From NCBI GenBank assembly GCA_003230435.1, contig QIDW01000225.1, forward strand, positions 1 through 38,470: a stretch of 38,470 bases of DNA, written 5' to 3'. Origin of the DNA: Acidimicrobiia bacterium. Its GTDB lineage: Bacteria; Actinomycetota; Acidimicrobiia; Spongiisociales; ZC4RG35. Made by a program: the position numbers and the translations under genes. The notes below the pieces were generated by a model. That model saw only the letters and a program-made list of their open reading frames with translations. It was not told the DNA's origin and did no database searches. Of this stretch, positions 35,529 to 38,470 are shown one piece after another (the stretch's first letter is position 1; every line of letters begins with the position of its first letter).

Positions 35529-36430
35529 TAGCGGCCGTCGTCGTCCTCGCGGCGTGCTCGCCCGCGAGCGGGGAAACCGCCACAACAACCGAAGTGCCGG
35601 CCATGTCTTCCACCTCTACGTCGACCACCGCCACATCATCGACGACCACGACCATCACAACCACTACAACCACGCTGCCTCCCACGACGACAACCCTCCC
35701 GCCCACGACAACCACAACGACTCGCCCGGAACTTCCTGACATCGGAGTCGAGGTGAAAGTGCCGGACGGAGAAGGACCGTTCCCGGCGGTCGTGTTGGTC
35801 CACGGAGGCGGCTGGCTGACAGGAGACCCCTCGATCATGCGGCCAATGGCGACATTCCTGACCGACGAGGGGTTTCTAACGGTCAACACTCCCTACAAAC
35901 TCTCCAACGAGAGCCCCGGTTTCCCCCAGGCGGTTGACGACGTGGCATGTGCAGTCAGATACGCCGCCGCCCATCCCAACTCGGACGGGACCGTGGTTTT
36001 GATCGGGCACTCCGCCGGAGCCCAAATATCGGCGATCGTGGCCCTAGCCGGCGATCGGTACGCCGCCGACTGCCCGATTCCCGGCACTGGCCTTCCCGAC
36101 AGATTGGTCGGCTTGGCCGGGCCGTACGATGTCAGCCGACTCGGCATCATCATGCTTCCGTTCTTCGGCGCCGGACCCATCGCGAACCCCGACGCCTGGC
36201 TGGCCGGCAATCCACAACGACTCACCGACGAGAACACCGACCTCGTCAGTCTGATCATGTACGGAGGAAGTGACGGGATCGTCGACAGCCAATTCGCCAT
36301 CGACTTCCAACGGGCATTGTCCGACTCGGGATCAGAGTCTCTCCTGGAGGAGGTTGAGGGTGCTCTCCACAGCCAGATGAGGGATCCGGACTGGGTGGGT
36401 GACCTCATCGTCACCTGGCTGGAGAGATAG
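35492..36430 (+). CDS. Secreted lipoprotein esterase (alpha/beta hydrolase-3 / BD-FAE-like)
   Basis: 312 residues. The signal LAALVAAVVVLAACSPASG carries a lipobox (LAAC, Cys near residue 21), so it is a surface lipoprotein. A Thr/Pro linker (about residues 30-78) follows, a low-complexity spacer often seen in exported Acidimicrobiia proteins. The catalytic domain has the oxyanion motif VLVHGGGW, the nucleophile GHSAGAQ, an Asp in MYGGSDGIVDS and the His in GALHSQM. It probably hydrolyses ester-linked carbohydrates or lipids outside the cell; substrate unknown. Confidence 0.87.
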   Translation: MARRHGRSLAALVAAVVVLAACSPASGETATTTEVPAMSSTSTSTTATSSTTTTITTTTTTLPPTTTTLPPTTTTTTRPELPDIGVEVKVPDGEGPFPAVVLVHGGGWLTGDPSIMRPMATFLTDEGFLTVNTPYKLSNESPGFPQAVDDVACAVRYAAAHPNSDGTVVLIGHSAGAQISAIVALAGDRYAADCPIPGTGLPDRLVGLAGPYDVSRLGIIMLPFFGAGPIANPDAWLAGNPQRLTDENTDLVSLIMYGGSDGIVDSQFAIDFQRALSDSGSESLLEEVEGALHSQMRDPDWVGDLIVTWLER

Positions 36431-36446
36431 TCTCGAACCAGATCGT

Positions 36447-36512
36447 GCGTGTGCACAAGTTGGGCCATGGGCCTGCAGGTCATGCACACGCTGTGTACAG
36501 GTTGGCCCGTGG
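36447..36512. repeat. Convergent intergenic region with inverted and direct repeats
   Basis: GCGTGTGCA at 36447-36455 is repeated inverted as TGCACACGC at 36483-36491, with a 27-base spacer, echoing the arms of the element at 8083-8143. In addition TGTGCACAAGTTGG (from 36450) and TGTGTACAGGTTGG (from 36492) begin a 21-base direct repeat with 17 identities. It lies between two convergent genes, so a bidirectional terminator is possible, though there is no T-run. Confidence 0.5.
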
Positions 36513-37388
36513 TCACATTCCGGTGATGTTCCGGGGACTCATCCTGGGACCGAACTTTGGCTCATGACCCAGGTAGTGGAGCAGCCTGATCACACGACCC
36601 CGATTTGGCCGGAACGGCTCGAGTAGATCCAACATCTCCTTGTCCGTCCCTCTATCCCGACCCGTCAGATGGTGAACAACCATGTGCTTGAAATGGAAGT
36701 CACCCACGGCCACCTGATCGGGGTCGCCATGAGAAACCTCGAGTGTCTTGGCCACACTCCACTCCCCGACACCGTCGAAGGATCCAAGCAACCTGGCAGC
36801 CTCGGCCGGACCTACCCAGGCCAGAGCATCAATCTTCTCCCGGTTCGCCGCCAGCCGACGGAGGACATCAGCGCGGCGCTTCTCCAGATGTAGCTCGTGG
36901 AACACCCAGTAGGGAGCGTCGGCTATCCGCTCGTGGTCAGGAGGCAGCTCCAAGCTCTCATTGGGGCCGGGAGCCGGGTCAGAGAACGTCCGATACAACC
37001 CGCGCATCGCCGAAGCTGCCTCACTCCCGGTCACTTTTTGGCCGCAGACGGCAACAACTAGAGAATCAAGAACCAGATCGGTCCGGCCGAATCGCTCTCC
37101 GGGATGACGACGATGAAGCTCGGACACGATCGGGTCGTCCGTCTCGAACCCGGATGGGTCGTCATTGAGCCCCGAGACTGCACCGAGTCTGTCGAGCAAC
37201 CAAAGAGACCCTTCTCCCCACGCCTCCCCAATCACCTCCTCGCGTGTGCGGCGAATTCGCAGCGATCCAGGCCCCCGAGGTGTGCGGGCAGTCAGCCACC
37301 AACCGTCGTCGGCAAACCTCCCATGGAGGGGCTGCAGAGTTCGCCTCAGATCGAGGACACCCTCAATCGGGATCGACCTGGTCTCCAT
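36513..37388 (-). CDS. DNA-3-methyladenine glycosylase II-like protein (AlkA/HhH-GPD)
   Basis: 291 residues from the ATG at 37388, preceded by GGGAGG; a TTG at 37421 would add 11 residues. The helix-hairpin-helix LLGSFDGVGEWSVAKTLEV and the catalytic Asp in VAVGDFHFKHMVVHHL (near residue 228) place it in the AlkA-like branch of the HhH-GPD glycosylases, which remove alkylated purines. The N-terminal region is of the AlkA_N type. No Fe-S Cys cluster is present. It lies downstream of the microcompartment genes on the same strand with a 128-base gap and is probably unrelated to them. Confidence 0.85.
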   Translation of the reverse strand: METRSIPIEGVLDLRRTLQPLHGRFADDGWWLTARTPRGPGSLRIRRTREEVIGEAWGEGSLWLLDRLGAVSGLNDDPSGFETDDPIVSELHRRHPGERFGRTDLVLDSLVVAVCGQKVTGSEAASAMRGLYRTFSDPAPGPNESLELPPDHERIADAPYWVFHELHLEKRRADVLRRLAANREKIDALAWVGPAEAARLLGSFDGVGEWSVAKTLEVSHGDPDQVAVGDFHFKHMVVHHLTGRDRGTDKEMLDLLEPFRPNRGRVIRLLHYLGHEPKFGPRMSPRNITGM

Positions 37389-37516
37389 CCTCCCATCCTT
37401 GTCGATACCGGCGGATTGCAACCCACCAAGAACTAAAACACGTACCTAATGCACCACGCGTCGCATGCGATCTTTTGTGCGAAGAGAAGGGCAACCAAGG
37501 GTCAAACCCGTCGTTA

Positions 37517-37804
37517 CTACCCCACCGCGCGGAGTTCGCCGTCGACGATCAACTCGTCAACTACTCCAACGACGACCGCTCGCACGGCACCCCAATCGAG
37601 ACCAAGAATCTGGCGGGCGGAAGTGCCCTCGTCCAAGATCAGCACTGTCTCGCCCACACCGGCATCGACCACATCGATGGCAATCGTGTAGCCGGATGGC
37701 TCCCCGGAGATGTCCTGAACGTCGCAGACCAGCAAACGATGGCCGTCGAGCACGGGGGCGTTGATCGTGGAGACAACCGTTCCGACTACTTTGCCGACCT
37801 TCAC
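37517..37804 (-). CDS. BMC pentameric vertex protein (EutN/CcmL family), copy 1
   Basis: 95 residues. EutN/CcmL proteins cap the vertices of bacterial microcompartments. MKVGKVVGTVVSTINAPVLDG is the typical opening, followed by LLVCDVQD, an AIDVVDAGVGETVLILDEGTS segment and a closing AVVVGVVDELIVDG. It starts at 37804 with ATGA overlapping the stop of the second EutN copy and appears to be the last gene of the shell operon. Confidence 0.93.
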   Translation of the reverse strand: MKVGKVVGTVVSTINAPVLDGHRLLVCDVQDISGEPSGYTIAIDVVDAGVGETVLILDEGTSARQILGLDWGAVRAVVVGVVDELIVDGELRAVG

Positions 37805-38079
37805 GCGTTCGCTCCTAGGTGGACCTGATCGACGATCCCGACTATGGCGTGATCTACGGGCGCGAATCGCTCGGGAAGCGCCTCGGCGGCCTCCCTCGAG
37901 CTGACGAAGTAGACAAGCTCTCCCGGTCCGGCCATTTGAACCGCATCGGCGGCCACCACCGTGCTACCGGCCGGTTTTTGATGTTTGTCGAGAGGTTGGA
38001 TCACGAGAAAGCGGACACCCTCGAGGCCATCTGCCTTCTCCGTCGCAACAACACTTCCAAGGACGCGCGCCAACTGCAT
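37801..38079 (-). CDS. BMC pentameric vertex protein (EutN/CcmL family), copy 2
   Basis: 92 residues. It shows the same layout as its neighbour (MQLARVLGSVVATEKADGLEG, FLVIQPLDKHQKPAG, AADAVQMAGPGELVYFVSSR, HAIVGIVDQVHLG) but is clearly diverged, so the shell may use mixed or alternative vertices. The start lies one base after the BMC-T stop and its own stop overlaps copy 1, forming a tight shell operon. Confidence 0.93.
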   Translation of the reverse strand: MQLARVLGSVVATEKADGLEGVRFLVIQPLDKHQKPAGSTVVAADAVQMAGPGELVYFVSSREAAEALPERFAPVDHAIVGIVDQVHLGANA

Positions 38080-38080
38080 G

Positions 38081-38470
38081 TCAGCTCTCGATTCGTTTCA
38101 AGAATCGAAGCTGGCTCCCCAGGTTCTCGATCATCTCTTGATGCAACTGGGCGATCACATCGGACCGAACCAATGTGCCATGAGGCTCGACACGACTCAC
38201 CGCTGCATCAACGGCGGCTGGAGAGCGTCCCGGAGAAGAAGACATACCCCTTGCCACCAATGCCGTCAGCCAGACGGACTGCCCCTAAGACAACCTGGGC
38301 TGCTTTGACCCCGGCGTCCGCACCGTCGATCACGGAGGCCACTGAGGACGTCTCGACGATCCCCAGGGCCTCTTCGCCGAACGTCGCATTCTTGGCGCCC
38401 CCAACAATCGCTGATGTCACATCCGGGTGTATGTCGGGGAGGAACACCGAGTCGGTGACGTTGTCCCCAC
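38081..38470 (-). pseudogene. Tandem-domain BMC shell protein (BMC-T), partial at the window edge and frameshifted
   Basis: Only the end of the first BMC domain and the second domain are in the window; the 5' part lies beyond base 38470. GDNVTDSVFLPDIHPDV is the inter-domain segment known from trimeric BMC-T proteins, and EALGIVETSSVASVIDGADA, then KAAQVVLGAVRLADGIGGKG, is the second BMC domain. The frame stops at 38208 after FFSGTLSSRR, but the fold continues in another frame as AAVDAAVSRVEPHGTLV and ends at 38081. The break is at 38216-38226 with net loss 2 modulo 3. BMC-T trimers often carry large gated pores. Cargo enzymes are not visible here. Confidence 0.85.

Noticed and set aside
35580..35730. 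Repetitive ACC/ACN tract resembling a tandem repeat array
   Set aside because: It encodes the Thr/Pro linker of the lipoprotein esterase in frame; low-complexity coding explains it.
37461..37470. TCGCATGCGA palindrome behind the EutN genes as a sixth copy of the dispersed motif
   Set aside because: It shares only GTCGCATG and a weak CTAATGC with the motif; the TCCAACG core is absent.
13234..38226. Programmed ribosomal frameshifting as a common cause of the eight breaks
   Set aside because: The required shifts differ in direction and, at most sites, conserved residues are absent rather than merely out of frame. No shared slippery heptamer or downstream structure is visible.

Overview
The window reads as a high-GC chromosomal segment of an uncultured actinobacterium. 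I infer an Acidimicrobiia-like lineage from the gene order mfd / PpiC-type foldase / mazG / eno / ftsB / DUF501 / Ppx-GppA, the rplY-pth pair, the mnmA-ligA-gatCAB neighbourhood, an actinobacterial DapD, and Thr-rich linkers on exported proteins. Nearly all of it is compact housekeeping DNA with 4-base start/stop overlaps. No phage, transposon, integrase or CRISPR array is visible.

Layout. 1-3300: a tiny Cys-rich ORF at the edge, a RecB/Cas4-like nuclease, a VanW-domain membrane protein and a small conserved protein. 3334-8031 (minus strand): the GatCAB amidotransferase operon running into pyruvate kinase. 8083-10876: an 18-bp perfect inverted repeat, a small membrane protein, and divergent dapE/dapD. 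10887-15110 (minus): NAD-dependent DNA ligase, mnmA and a cysteine desulfurase that would feed sulfur to MnmA. 15186-17607: an enoyl-CoA hydratase divergent from a 14-TM MFS transporter. 17779-26766 (minus): the mfd-to-Ppx block, closed by tRNA-Leu(TAA) and a strong terminator. 26929-32874 (minus): a lipid and sulfate-ester section (BASS symporter, SdsA-type alkylsulfatase, SDR epimerase, PgsA, GlpK) lying between mfd and pth-rplY. 33450-36430: rplY, a small hydrolase, 6-phosphogluconolactonase and a lipoprotein esterase. 36513-38470 (minus): an AlkA-like glycosylase and the 3' end of a bacterial microcompartment (BMC) shell operon: a tandem-domain BMC-T protein cut by the window edge, then two EutN/CcmL pentamer proteins.

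Two patterns stand out. First, seven genes (mnmA, MFS, ppx/gppA, the foldase gene, mfd twice, pgl, BMC-T) are broken by short frameshifts. At most of the breaks conserved protein is recognisable on both sides in different frames, with a few to about 25 bases apparently missing. Several of these genes are normally important or essential, so a consensus or assembly fault that deletes bases at short repeats is the simplest explanation; real decay cannot be excluded. Second, a dispersed intergenic motif with core CTAAGTGCTYTCCAACG occurs five times between genes. One copy forms a tandem hairpin just before the VanW gene and another overlaps the dapD start. I do not recognise it as a known element.
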